Assembly (NCBI GenBank): GCA_036741795.1
Contig: DAINRO010000002.1
Coordinates: 28,179-92,178, forward strand
Direction: 5' to 3'
From: DATKKM01 sp036741795
Lineage (GTDB): Bacteria > Chloroflexota > Dehalococcoidia > SM23-28-2 > RBG-16-64-32
Length of the DNA stretch: 64,000 nucleotides
The notes beneath the pieces were generated by a model. It was not told the DNA's origin. It made no database searches and saw only the letters and a list, made by a program, of their open reading frames with translations. Position 1 is the stretch's first letter. Each line of letters begins with the position of its first letter. This document shows, in pieces, positions 7,875-15,709 of the stretch. The position numbers were made by a program, and so were the translations under genes.

Positions 7875-9056
7875 GTGGGACCATTAATCGCGCGCCTCCT
7901 GGCTACCGCGTCTATCACATTTATTCTCGCCTTCGTTGCGGGGTGTGAGGACGACGCTTCGAACAATGGCGATGGCGATGGCGGCCTCACCACTCGTCCG
8001 CTGCTATCCACCGATTACCTTGATGATGCTGCCACCGCCATGATCGAGTACGCACCGATTCCGGGACGGCCCAACGAGGCGATCGTCGCCAGCCAGTCCG
8101 GGCTCATCTACCGCGTCGCCCTCGATGAGAGCTTCGCGCCCGAGGAGTGGGGCAGCCTGAGCGACCTCGTCACCTTCGAAAACGAGCAAGGCTTGCTATC
8201 GGTCGCCTTCGCGCCCGACTTCGAGACCAGCGGCCGTGTCTACGCCTACTACACTCCAGGCACTCCCGAGCCCACCATCCTCGCTCGTTTCTCTGCGAGC
8301 CCGGAGGCCCTCGATGAGGACAGCATCGAGACGTTGATCGAAGTTGAAGAATTCGGCCCGAACCACAACGGCGGCCACATCGCCTTCGACGCCGAGGGCT
8401 ACCTCTACCTATCGCTCGGCGATGGCGGGTTGGCCGAGGACCCGCGCGAGAAGGGGCAGGCGCTGGACACGCTGCTTGGCAAGGTGATCCGGATCGACGT
8501 TTCGGGCAAGGAGAGCTACACGATCCCTCCGGACAACCCGTTCAGCGACGGAGACGGCCCTATCCGCGAGGAGATATTCGCCTACGGGTTGAGGAATCCG
8601 TGGCGGATGACTATCGACAGCGAGACGGGCGACGTCTGGCTGGGCGACGTCGGCCAAGGGCACTGGGAGGAAGTGAACCGGGTCACCGCCGGGGGAAACT
8701 ACGGCTGGGACTGCCGCGAGGGCGACCACGAATTCGGCGACTCGGACCACGGAACGTCACAGGCACCATGCGACGGCGACTTCGTCCCCCCGCGCGCCGA
8801 ATACGGCCGCGACGAAGGCAAATCAGTCACCGGCGGCGTCGTCTACCGCGGCGACGACATCCCGGACCTCGCCGGCAAGTACCTCTACGCGGACTTCTAC
8901 ACCGGCCGTCTTTGGGCCGTCGACACCGAAAGCGACGCCCCCGCCACGAAGCTAATGGACCTCGACTGGAACATCGCCTCCTTCACCCTGCTCCCCGACA
9001 GCGAAGCGGCAATCGTTACCTACGAGGACGGGGTGCACGTGCTGGCACGGGAGTGA
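7875..9056 (+). CDS. Lipoprotein PQQ-type glucose/sorbosone dehydrogenase family protein
   Basis: A six-bladed beta-propeller of the soluble glucose dehydrogenase/HHIP-like family, about 393 residues from GTG 7875. A lipoprotein signal ends in the lipobox FVAGC, followed by a short acidic linker. Family blocks are NHNGGHIAFD (active-site His), GLRNPWRM, DVGQGHWEEVN, GGNYGWDCREG and SVTGGVVYRG. Relatives oxidise sugars or aldoses with PQQ and calcium outside the cytoplasm. The frame is open to 7803, but that start adds a segment in front of the signal peptide and would lie upstream of the predicted promoter. A second dehydrogenase of this family starts the large protein at 15706. Confidence 0.85.
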   Translation: MGPLIARLLATASITFILAFVAGCEDDASNNGDGDGGLTTRPLLSTDYLDDAATAMIEYAPIPGRPNEAIVASQSGLIYRVALDESFAPEEWGSLSDLVTFENEQGLLSVAFAPDFETSGRVYAYYTPGTPEPTILARFSASPEALDEDSIETLIEVEEFGPNHNGGHIAFDAEGYLYLSLGDGGLAEDPREKGQALDTLLGKVIRIDVSGKESYTIPPDNPFSDGDGPIREEIFAYGLRNPWRMTIDSETGDVWLGDVGQGHWEEVNRVTAGGNYGWDCREGDHEFGDSDHGTSQAPCDGDFVPPRAEYGRDEGKSVTGGVVYRGDDIPDLAGKYLYADFYTGRLWAVDTESDAPATKLMDLDWNIASFTLLPDSEAAIVTYEDGVHVLARE

Positions 9057-9067
9057 GCGGAGTCGGT

Positions 9068-9153
9068 TGGTGCCGGGGGTGGGATTCGAACCCACACGCC
9101 CTTGCGGGCAGCGGATTTTAAGTCCACCGTGTCTGCCATTTCACCACCCCGGC
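9068..9153 (-). tRNA. tRNA-Leu (anticodon UAA)
   Basis: Read on the minus strand: acceptor stem GCCGGGG/CCCCGGC, a D arm with GGTGAAATGGCAGACAC, anticodon stem GTGGA/TCCGC around loop CTTAAAA (anticodon TAA), a long class II variable arm (GCCC-GCAA-GGGC) as expected for leucine, and T arm GTGGG-TTCGAAT-CCCAC. Discriminator A is followed by an encoded CCA (9070-9068). Confidence 0.97.
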
Positions 9154-9230
9154 GTAGATACGATTCTAGGCCAATGTGCGATGAAATGTCTCACGATTGC
9201 TAACATTCTGCTAACCAAGTGGGTAGGCCT

Positions 9231-9316
9231 GGGCGTCACGATTGGACGACACCAAGCCGGTTCCACTAGGTCACACAGAGTGATCTGCGGGGACGATCGG
9301 GACGAGATACAGCGAT
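9231..9316. repeat. Two-copy interspersed element, copy A
   Basis: About 75 bp match 19946-20040 in the same orientation. The shared core runs through GCCGGTTCCA, AGGTCAC and ATCTGCGGGGACGA. Differences between copies do not follow a codon pattern, so it is probably not coding. Both copies lie about 175-185 bp after the stop of a PQQ-type sugar dehydrogenase gene, between convergent genes. Confidence 0.65.
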
Positions 9317-9384
9317 TTCCGAGTCCGCCACTGATGCTGTCGAATTAGCCTGCCGCGGGCAGGTTTCCGGAACTCACACACAAG

Positions 9385-9450
9385 CCTGACGGTGAGAAGA
9401 TCACGGCCCGGGCGACGATACCCCGTCGTCAAAAACCTAACACCGTCAGG
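9385..9450 (-). other. Long-range hairpin downstream of the cupin gene
   Basis: CCTGACGGTG (9385-9394) pairs perfectly with CACCGTCAGG (9441-9450). Inside is a second stem, GACGA with TCGTC, around CCCCG-rich loop bases. It begins 10 bases after the cupin stop. It lacks a U-tract, so a simple Rho-independent terminator is unlikely. A structured 3' UTR, small RNA or repeat are alternatives. Confidence 0.5.
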
Positions 9451-9460
9451 TCGATCGGCT

Positions 9461-9871
9461 TCACGGAGCGCTCGTCCCTTCGCGGCCGTAGTCGTCCTCG
9501 ATGCGGATCACATCGTCAAGCTCAGCCGTCGACACCTCAAAGATGCGGGCTTCCTCGATAGCCTCAAGGCGATGGATTGCGCCGGGCGGTAGGATGACAA
9601 CGGAGCCCGCCTCAGCCACGACTTCCTGATGCTCGTTCGGACGGTCGGCACTGCCGAGGACGTATTTTATGCGGCCGGAGTCGATGTATTGGGCTTCGTG
9701 CTTGCGCTCATGGTATTGGAGGCTCAGACGATGACCCGCCTTCAGCACCAGGATTTTGCCGGCATAACGCTCTGAGTGTGCGATCCACCGCTCTTCGCCC
9801 CATGGCTTGGGGACAACGCGAACATCGTCGGGCCGGATTACGATGGCTTCGGTTGGTGGATCTTGGGGCAT
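9461..9871 (-). CDS. Cupin-domain protein (mannose-6-phosphate isomerase type II-like)
   Basis: A 136-residue single-domain cupin. The opening VVPKPWGEERW is characteristic of the C-terminal isomerase/cupin part of type II phosphomannose isomerase-GDP-mannose pyrophosphorylases. Metal-binding cupin motif 1 is HRLSLQYHERKHE near residues 47-59, and motif 2 is GSVVILPPGAIHRL near 89-102. A role in mannose or related sugar phosphate handling fits nearby glycosyltransferase and glycosidase genes. Stand-alone cupins of this kind also include sugar isomerases/epimerases and dioxygenase-like proteins, so the exact reaction is open. Confidence 0.8.
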   Translation of the reverse strand: MPQDPPTEAIVIRPDDVRVVPKPWGEERWIAHSERYAGKILVLKAGHRLSLQYHERKHEAQYIDSGRIKYVLGSADRPNEHQEVVAEAGSVVILPPGAIHRLEAIEEARIFEVSTAELDDVIRIEDDYGREGTSAP

Positions 9872-10071
9872 GAGTGTCCGAGATTTAGCTGGTGCTCAGC
9901 TTAATTGAATCGTCCTGAATCCTTGGCTTCATGGCGGAATTGTACAACTAAGGTTGGCGCCGATAACACTCATTCTGCGACCTCTCTCTGTGGAGGGAGA
10001 TGATGCCAAGTTGGCTTAGGCTGGAGTTGTAAGCGCATAGATCTGGGGGCTCGCCAAAGCAGCAAGCCGCG

Positions 10072-11844
10072 CTAGTACGAAGCCATTACAGGAACGAGAG
10101 GGTCAGCCGCGCCATAGTCCAGCGGGTCTGCGACGATCTTGTCGCGATAGCTCCAGATTGCATAGCCTACACCCCCTGCGCCAAAGAAGGCGTTCATCTT
10201 CGCGTTGAAGAAACCGGCCCGCTGCTGTGGTGTGTAACAGGCAGCATCGGAACAATTGCTCTTGATCCCCGCCTCTCCGATGAACAGTGGTTTGTTCAGT
10301 GAGTTGCACTGGTTAAACCGCATCTGCAAACCGTTCCACTGGTCGCCGGGCATTGCGACGGTCGGCGAATTGTAGTCGTGGTACTCGCACACATCAATTG
10401 AGGCGAGCGCGTGCAGGGACTTGTAGTCCTCGCCGGATGCTCCGCACTGACCACCACCCATCGTGCCGAAGCTGACGAGGTGATTGGGATCGAGTGACTG
10501 AATGTCGGTCGCTATGTCGTCGGCCATAGAGCGGAAGATAGTCGGGCTACCGCAGCCCCCTCCGCTCAGGCTGATTCCGGCCTCGTTCATGATCTGCCAC
10601 ATTAGTATCCGGTCGTCGTCTTTGTAGCGGTCAACGACAATCGCCGTGTAGTCCTTGAGTGACAGAGTGTAGTTGCCGTAGGGAGACAGGTAACCAGTCT
10701 TGTACCACGGCTCATGCTTGTCCCCCCCCTGCGTGCAGTCCGTCCACTGATTCTCCAGGACGGGGATGATCTTGATGTTGCGTTCACCGGCAAGGTTCAG
10801 TACGTGATCGAACCGAGAGAAATCAGTACCACTCGCCGTAAACAACTGGAACAGCCATAGGCGTATCGAATCGACACCCTGATGGGCTAGCTCGTTGAAC
10901 CACGCAGCGAGGTCTGCGTCCGGCCACGATGCACCGCATCCCCGGTAAGGCGCGGCGCCCGGGGGGTCTATCGTCAGCAGATTGTAGCGATTCACGCCAA
11001 CGAACCTGTAGGGATTACCGGCCAGGGAAAGGGATCGTCCGTTGGCCGTGACAAATCCGGAGGCCGGGCCGGGACCAGGCGGGTTACCCAGAGTGGGCGT
11101 TGGGGTCAGGGTTGGCGCTGCCGTAGGCGCCCGAGTGGGGATCGGAGTTGGCGTGGGCGCTGGTGTTGACACGGGTGTTGGCGTTGGTGTGGCAGACGCC
11201 GATGCAGTCGGCGCCGGAAGCGGTGGCAGCGTTGGTGATGGCACGATGGCCGGGGCCGTCCAACGCACGTTGAGCGACGGCCTGTTCGTGCTGGACTCCC
11301 TGGCCGCATAACTGGCCCCGTCGTGGGAAGAGCTCACAAGGTAGAAATCGAACGTGCCGTTTCCCGTAACCGCACTTGTCACGTTGAAGTCACTCCACGT
11401 CCTGAGGACAGAGTTGCCCTCGGAACTTCCGATGAGACCCCCGACACCGGGTGCGTTTGACCAGGTAGTCGTGCCTTCCGACCATGGACCGTTGACCCGG
11501 TGCACGAGGCTTGAATGGTCGGAGGGGTTGGTCACGAACAGGCCAAGCGTTGCTGACGTGACGGTAGCCCCATCAGGGATGCCCGTAACCCTGAAGCGAG
11601 TGAGCGTCCTCCGCACTGCCCTGTTGGCCCCTACTTCGAGGCTCGCCTTTGTTCCGTAATTTGATTTGGCCCGACTTTCCTGTATAAACGTATCCTCGAC
11701 GGCGACGAAGCCCGCGCTCGAATTCGTTGCCGAGGCGGAGTCGGGGGTGGGTGTCGCGCCTGAGATCATGCTAACCACCATGGCGATCCCGAGCCAGATC
11801 AACGGCCAGACTCTTTGTTGGGGCGTCCGAGTTGTTGTATCCAT
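10072..11844 (-). CDS. Secreted GH5-type glycoside hydrolase with N-terminal DNRLRE/CBM96-like domain
   Basis: A 590-residue extracellular enzyme from ATG 11844. Signal peptide is residues 10-40; a beta-sandwich of the DNRLRE type covers about 45-196 (AVEDTFIQES, ATLGLFVTN); a Pro/Thr-rich linker spans about 201-262; and a TIM-barrel similar to GH5 endo-mannanases runs from about 263 to the end (RFVGVNRYNLL). Glu421 in QIMNEAG is the likely acid/base and Glu524 in FIGEAGIKS the likely nucleophile. It probably cleaves beta-mannan or a related polysaccharide outside the cell. The frame is open to 11922, but that adds a non-signal extension. No clear Shine-Dalgarno is visible. Confidence 0.83.
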   Translation of the reverse strand: MDTTTRTPQQRVWPLIWLGIAMVVSMISGATPTPDSASATNSSAGFVAVEDTFIQESRAKSNYGTKASLEVGANRAVRRTLTRFRVTGIPDGATVTSATLGLFVTNPSDHSSLVHRVNGPWSEGTTTWSNAPGVGGLIGSSEGNSVLRTWSDFNVTSAVTGNGTFDFYLVSSSHDGASYAARESSTNRPSLNVRWTAPAIVPSPTLPPLPAPTASASATPTPTPVSTPAPTPTPIPTRAPTAAPTLTPTPTLGNPPGPGPASGFVTANGRSLSLAGNPYRFVGVNRYNLLTIDPPGAAPYRGCGASWPDADLAAWFNELAHQGVDSIRLWLFQLFTASGTDFSRFDHVLNLAGERNIKIIPVLENQWTDCTQGGDKHEPWYKTGYLSPYGNYTLSLKDYTAIVVDRYKDDDRILMWQIMNEAGISLSGGGCGSPTIFRSMADDIATDIQSLDPNHLVSFGTMGGGQCGASGEDYKSLHALASIDVCEYHDYNSPTVAMPGDQWNGLQMRFNQCNSLNKPLFIGEAGIKSNCSDAACYTPQQRAGFFNAKMNAFFGAGGVGYAIWSYRDKIVADPLDYGAADPLVPVMASY

Positions 11845-11938
11845 AACGAACAACAGACGCTTGAGCCCTTGATCGACTACACAAGTCGGCCGGTGTTTCG
11901 GGCACGTCAACCATAACTGCACTTACCATAACGTCCCC

Positions 11939-12038
11939 NNNNNNNNNNNNNNNNNNNNNNNNNNNNNNNNNNNNNNNNNNNNNNNNNNNNNNNNNNNNNN
12001 NNNNNNNNNNNNNNNNNNNNNNNNNNNNNNNNNNNNNN
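11939..12038. other. Assembly gap (100 N)
   Basis: A placeholder between the GH5 gene and the GT2 gene, which diverge from it. The promoter regions of both may be partly missing. Confidence 1.
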
Positions 12039-12114
12039 GCCGCCATGGGCGGCGGCGTCACAAGATAGGTTCTTTTGAGCTTGCGTACGCTGCGCACCGG
12101 GGCGACCCCGTCTG

Positions 12115-13968
12115 ATGGCCCAGGGCAGATTTGCGGCGCCGGACGCGGATGGCGCGCTTCCTCGCCGCTGGCTAAACGATCAGCGTGATCTACTCATAAA
12201 ACATTCAATCTTGCCGCTTGGCCGTGAGAATGGAGTGATTCACATGGCCGTCGCCGACCGAGTCGATGCGGGCCTGGCGGAGCACCTGGCGAGAACCCAG
12301 AACGGGAAGGCCGAAATTCATGAGGCGCCCAGGAGGGCCATCGACGATGCCCTGGTTCGGATCTTCCGAGTTGAAGACACACACTATGCGAACTGGTCGC
12401 ACGCCGAAAACCGGCCGGATCAGTCCGCACGTCGCGTGCTGACACCCGCTCAAAAACTGACTGGCGTTGCCTTGCTCGCTGCGCTTTTGGCCGGATTGGG
12501 ATTCATGCTGCAAGACACCGTGGTGTTTGTGTTCGCACTCATCACGGGGTTCTACCTCATCTCCGCCCTGTACAAATCAGGCCTGGTGCTACTTCAAATC
12601 GCGAAACCGCGCGAAACCCCGATTTCGGACGATGAAGTACGCGAACTGGTGGACGAGGACCTACCCTGTTACACCATCCTTGTGCCGCTGTATCAAGAGG
12701 CCAATGTCCTTCATGGTCTTATCGCCGGTTTGGAAGCTCTCGACTATCCAAAACAGAAACTGGATATCAAGCTACTCCTGGAGGAGGACGACACCGAAAC
12801 GCGGGAGGCCGTCGATCGTGAAGCGCTGCCTCTCCATTTCCAGAAGTTGATCGTTCCCAGAGACGGTCCTAGAGGGAAACCGCGTGCGTGCAATTACGGA
12901 CTTCGCCAGGCGAAAGGCGAATACTGTGTGATCTTCGACGCCGAAGACCAGCCCGATCCCGATCAATTAAAAAGAGCAGTGGTTGCGTTCCGCAAGAGCA
13001 CAGATAGAACAATCTGTGTGCAGGCCAAACTCTCATTCTATAACCACGATCAGAACCTCCTGACCAGATGGTTTGCAAACGAATACCTGACGTTGTTCGA
13101 CCTGTACCTCCCCGCCCTCAATGCATTGAACACCCCTATACCCCTGGGCGGGACCTCCAACCATTTCTGGACTGATGCGCTGCGCCAGGTGGGCGGCTGG
13201 GACCCCTTCAATGTCACCGAGGACGCGGATATAGGAATACGGGTGGCCAGGGAAGGATGGGAGACGAGAGTTATCGACTCCACCACGTATGAAGAAGCGA
13301 CGAGCCAGCTGGGGAACTGGATCAGGCAGCGGTCGAGGTGGATCAAGGGATTCATGCAAACATGGCTTGTCCATATGCGAAATCCGCGGAGGCTCTACTC
13401 CGAAGTCGGGGCTATGGGTTTCCTTGGGATCCAGGTGATGATCCTGGGCACCTTTCTTGCCTGCTTCATTAACCCGGTCATGTGGCTAGTTTTGCTGGCA
13501 TGGTATGTCACCCATGCGGCGGGCATCCAGGAAGCTTATCCGGCGCCGGTCCTATACCCGGCGGTGATCGCCCTCCTGGCAGGCAACATGGCTTTTGTTT
13601 ATGCGCCCGTTATAGCCTGCCTCCGGCGTGGCTATGGCGAAGGTGTCAAATACGCGCTGGTCATCCCCCTGTATTGGGCTCTCATGAGCGTTGCCGCCTG
13701 GAAAGCACTGTATGAACTTGTCTTCAAACCACATTACTGGCAGAAGACCCGGCACGGGCAGGCACAGACCTCGGTGGTCAGAAACTCGCAGCCAACTGGG
13801 CTGCCGGCGGTGTCGCCGGGGACCTTAGCCTTTCAGGAGGCATCGGCCTCACAGGGGATAGCCTTACTGGAGGCATCTACGTTGCATGGAACATCGGCCC
13901 TCCAGGAGGCACCAGTGTTCCGTGAGACATCAGAGGTACCGGAGTTAATCAGTGTCAGCGATCAATAG
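12115..13968 (+). CDS. XagB-like membrane glycosyltransferase family 2 protein
   Basis: A 617-residue processive-type GT2. Residues 15-85 resemble the N-terminal domain of type II secretion/pilus ATPases (MshEN-like; LPLGRENGVIHMAVADRVD). Two transmembrane helices follow at about 120-158, then the GT-A domain: LVPLYQEANV, LLLEEDDTET, FDAEDQPDP (DxD), TEDADIG and the QxxRW motif in RQRSRWIKGF. C-terminal membrane helices are at about 435-560, and a 60-residue low-complexity tail ends the protein. An in-frame stop at 12076 limits the 5' end. No Shine-Dalgarno is seen, so ATG 12115 is only the best available start. Predicted to polymerise or transfer sugars at the membrane. Confidence 0.85.
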   Translation: MAQGRFAAPDADGALPRRWLNDQRDLLIKHSILPLGRENGVIHMAVADRVDAGLAEHLARTQNGKAEIHEAPRRAIDDALVRIFRVEDTHYANWSHAENRPDQSARRVLTPAQKLTGVALLAALLAGLGFMLQDTVVFVFALITGFYLISALYKSGLVLLQIAKPRETPISDDEVRELVDEDLPCYTILVPLYQEANVLHGLIAGLEALDYPKQKLDIKLLLEEDDTETREAVDREALPLHFQKLIVPRDGPRGKPRACNYGLRQAKGEYCVIFDAEDQPDPDQLKRAVVAFRKSTDRTICVQAKLSFYNHDQNLLTRWFANEYLTLFDLYLPALNALNTPIPLGGTSNHFWTDALRQVGGWDPFNVTEDADIGIRVAREGWETRVIDSTTYEEATSQLGNWIRQRSRWIKGFMQTWLVHMRNPRRLYSEVGAMGFLGIQVMILGTFLACFINPVMWLVLLAWYVTHAAGIQEAYPAPVLYPAVIALLAGNMAFVYAPVIACLRRGYGEGVKYALVIPLYWALMSVAAWKALYELVFKPHYWQKTRHGQAQTSVVRNSQPTGLPAVSPGTLAFQEASASQGIALLEASTLHGTSALQEAPVFRETSEVPELISVSDQ

Positions 13969-15709
13969 CCCGAAGTTCGCGCGAGACCAACTCGCTAACG
14001 TGGCCGGCTTAGCGACGCGGGCTGAATCGATGGCCGCGGAGGTCACCGTGCCGGCCTGGCTGGTTTTCCTGGCTGCGACTGCCCTTGGGAGCTGGGCGCT
14101 GTGGCTTTATTCGGAGGCCGACCGCACACTGGCTTACGGCGACGCCATAGCTCACCTCAATGTCGCGCGGTCGGTGGTCGACTCGGCAACCCCGTCGTTG
14201 TCGCAGTTAGGTGGCGTCTGGCTCCCGCTCCCCCATTTGCTCATGCTACCGACCATTTGGAACGATACGCTGTGGCACACAGGGCTCTCCGGCAGCATCG
14301 TCTCGGTGCTCGCCTTTGGTCTCTCCACGGCATATATGTATCGGACCATCCTTGCCCTCACCCAGAACGGGCTCGCCGCGCTGCTGGGGTCGGCCCTGTT
14401 CGCGACCAACGCAAACTTACTTTTCTTGCAGGCGACGCCGATGACCGAGGCCCTGACAATCTTTCTTGTCCTGGGAGCGACATTCCATCTCCTTCGGTGG
14501 GCGCAAGGCGGTTCTCTGATTCATTTCCTGCTGAGCGCCACTTTCGTCCTCGCGGCGACAATGACCCGATATGAGGCCTGGATCCTCGTACCAGCAGGAC
14601 TTGCAGTCGTCGCGGTGACTTCATTTCAGCGAAACCGCACCCTTGGACACGTGGAGGGTTTTTCGCTGGCGTGGGGAACCCTGGCCTTCTATGGCATCTT
14701 CCTGTGGTTCGTGTACAACCAGGTAATCTTTGGAGACGTGCTGTACTTCTCATCTGGATCGGGCGCAGCCACGGGCTATGCCAATCTGGTAGAAGCCGAC
14801 GGTCTCTTGCCGACAAAGCACGACCCCGTCCTCTCGGCGTCCGTCTTTGGGTGGACCGTTATCGACAACGTCGGCCTGCCGCTCGTCGTGGCCAGTGTGG
14901 CAGGCTCTGCGCTTCTGATGGTCAGTCGTCTTCCACTTGGGATAAAGCTGGCAGCGCTACTCCCTTTTTCGCTTTTCGTCTTTCATGTCGTATCCCTGAC
15001 CGCCGGGCAATCAGTGGTCTGGAGCCCCCACTCGTTCCCGAACGATTTCTACAACACGCGATATGGTCTGCTGGTGTTGCCCGCAGCGGTAATCGCGGCG
15101 AGTTACCTGGCGGCTGGTCGGCTGAGGTCTTTTGGCCCCTTCGTTCTGGCCGCTGCGCTCCTGCCGCAATTGCTGGCGCTTCCCTCCATGGCAGGAGGAA
15201 TCACAGACATCGAAACTCAGGCGGTCGAAAGACAAGAGTTCGCCGACGCATGGGTTGATTCGAACTTCCCTATTGTGAACGCGGGGAAGCAAGTCACGCT
15301 GACGGAGGCGTCGATCTTTGGCCTTAGCTACGAGAGAGTTGACGTGGCCGCAAATTGGATTGGCGAACACGCGCGAGACGGCAAGATCCTGGTATCTGCT
15401 CAAGCCAATTCTATCCTTATGTTCCGCTCCGGCCTGCCGCTCTCTCGCTTCATCAGTGAAGGCAATAAGCCGTATTTCAGCGAGGAGTTGCAGTCTCCTG
15501 GACGTCATACTCGCTGGATCGTGTATCAGCCAGAAGGAGCAGTGGATGATGCCGTTCGCCCTTTGGTGGAACCTGATGGACCGGCCGGCTTCCAGCTTGC
15601 TTTCGAGGGCGGCGGCTTCCAGGTATTTGAACGATCCGACGCGTTGCCTGCTGTCCCAGATAGCCAGAACGGATCTCAATCAGTGCCCGTTGGAGGGTCG
15701 TGGCCATGA
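13952..15709 (+). CDS. GT-C fold membrane glycosyltransferase (GT39/ArnT-like)
   Basis: A 585-residue polytopic membrane protein. After one transmembrane helix, the first outer loop has ADRTLAYGDAIAHLN, whose Asp fits the catalytic acidic residue of lipid-linked-sugar GT-C enzymes. About ten further hydrophobic segments follow and a soluble C-terminal domain faces outside (about 420-585). Such enzymes move a sugar from a polyprenyl phosphate donor to protein or lipid on the outer face. The GTG start overlaps the GT2 gene by 17 bases and the stop overlaps the next ATG, so the three genes form one operon. Confidence 0.82.
   Translation: MSAINSPKFARDQLANVAGLATRAESMAAEVTVPAWLVFLAATALGSWALWLYSEADRTLAYGDAIAHLNVARSVVDSATPSLSQLGGVWLPLPHLLMLPTIWNDTLWHTGLSGSIVSVLAFGLSTAYMYRTILALTQNGLAALLGSALFATNANLLFLQATPMTEALTIFLVLGATFHLLRWAQGGSLIHFLLSATFVLAATMTRYEAWILVPAGLAVVAVTSFQRNRTLGHVEGFSLAWGTLAFYGIFLWFVYNQVIFGDVLYFSSGSGAATGYANLVEADGLLPTKHDPVLSASVFGWTVIDNVGLPLVVASVAGSALLMVSRLPLGIKLAALLPFSLFVFHVVSLTAGQSVVWSPHSFPNDFYNTRYGLLVLPAAVIAASYLAAGRLRSFGPFVLAAALLPQLLALPSMAGGITDIETQAVERQEFADAWVDSNFPIVNAGKQVTLTEASIFGLSYERVDVAANWIGEHARDGKILVSAQANSILMFRSGLPLSRFISEGNKPYFSEELQSPGRHTRWIVYQPEGAVDDAVRPLVEPDGPAGFQLAFEGGGFQVFERSDALPAVPDSQNGSQSVPVGGSWP

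Larger units (their letters stand above)
9154..9460. other. Intergenic region with structured elements, no gene
   Basis: No supported ORF lies in these 307 bp. The region holds the two-copy element at 9231-9316, a short hairpin at 9352-9366 (CCTGCC/GGGCAGG type) and a long inverted repeat at 9385-9450. Confidence 0.6.

Noticed and set aside
12039..12053. GC-rich palindrome beside the first assembly gap as a possible operator
   Set aside because: It is short, at a contig edge, and common by chance in this base composition.
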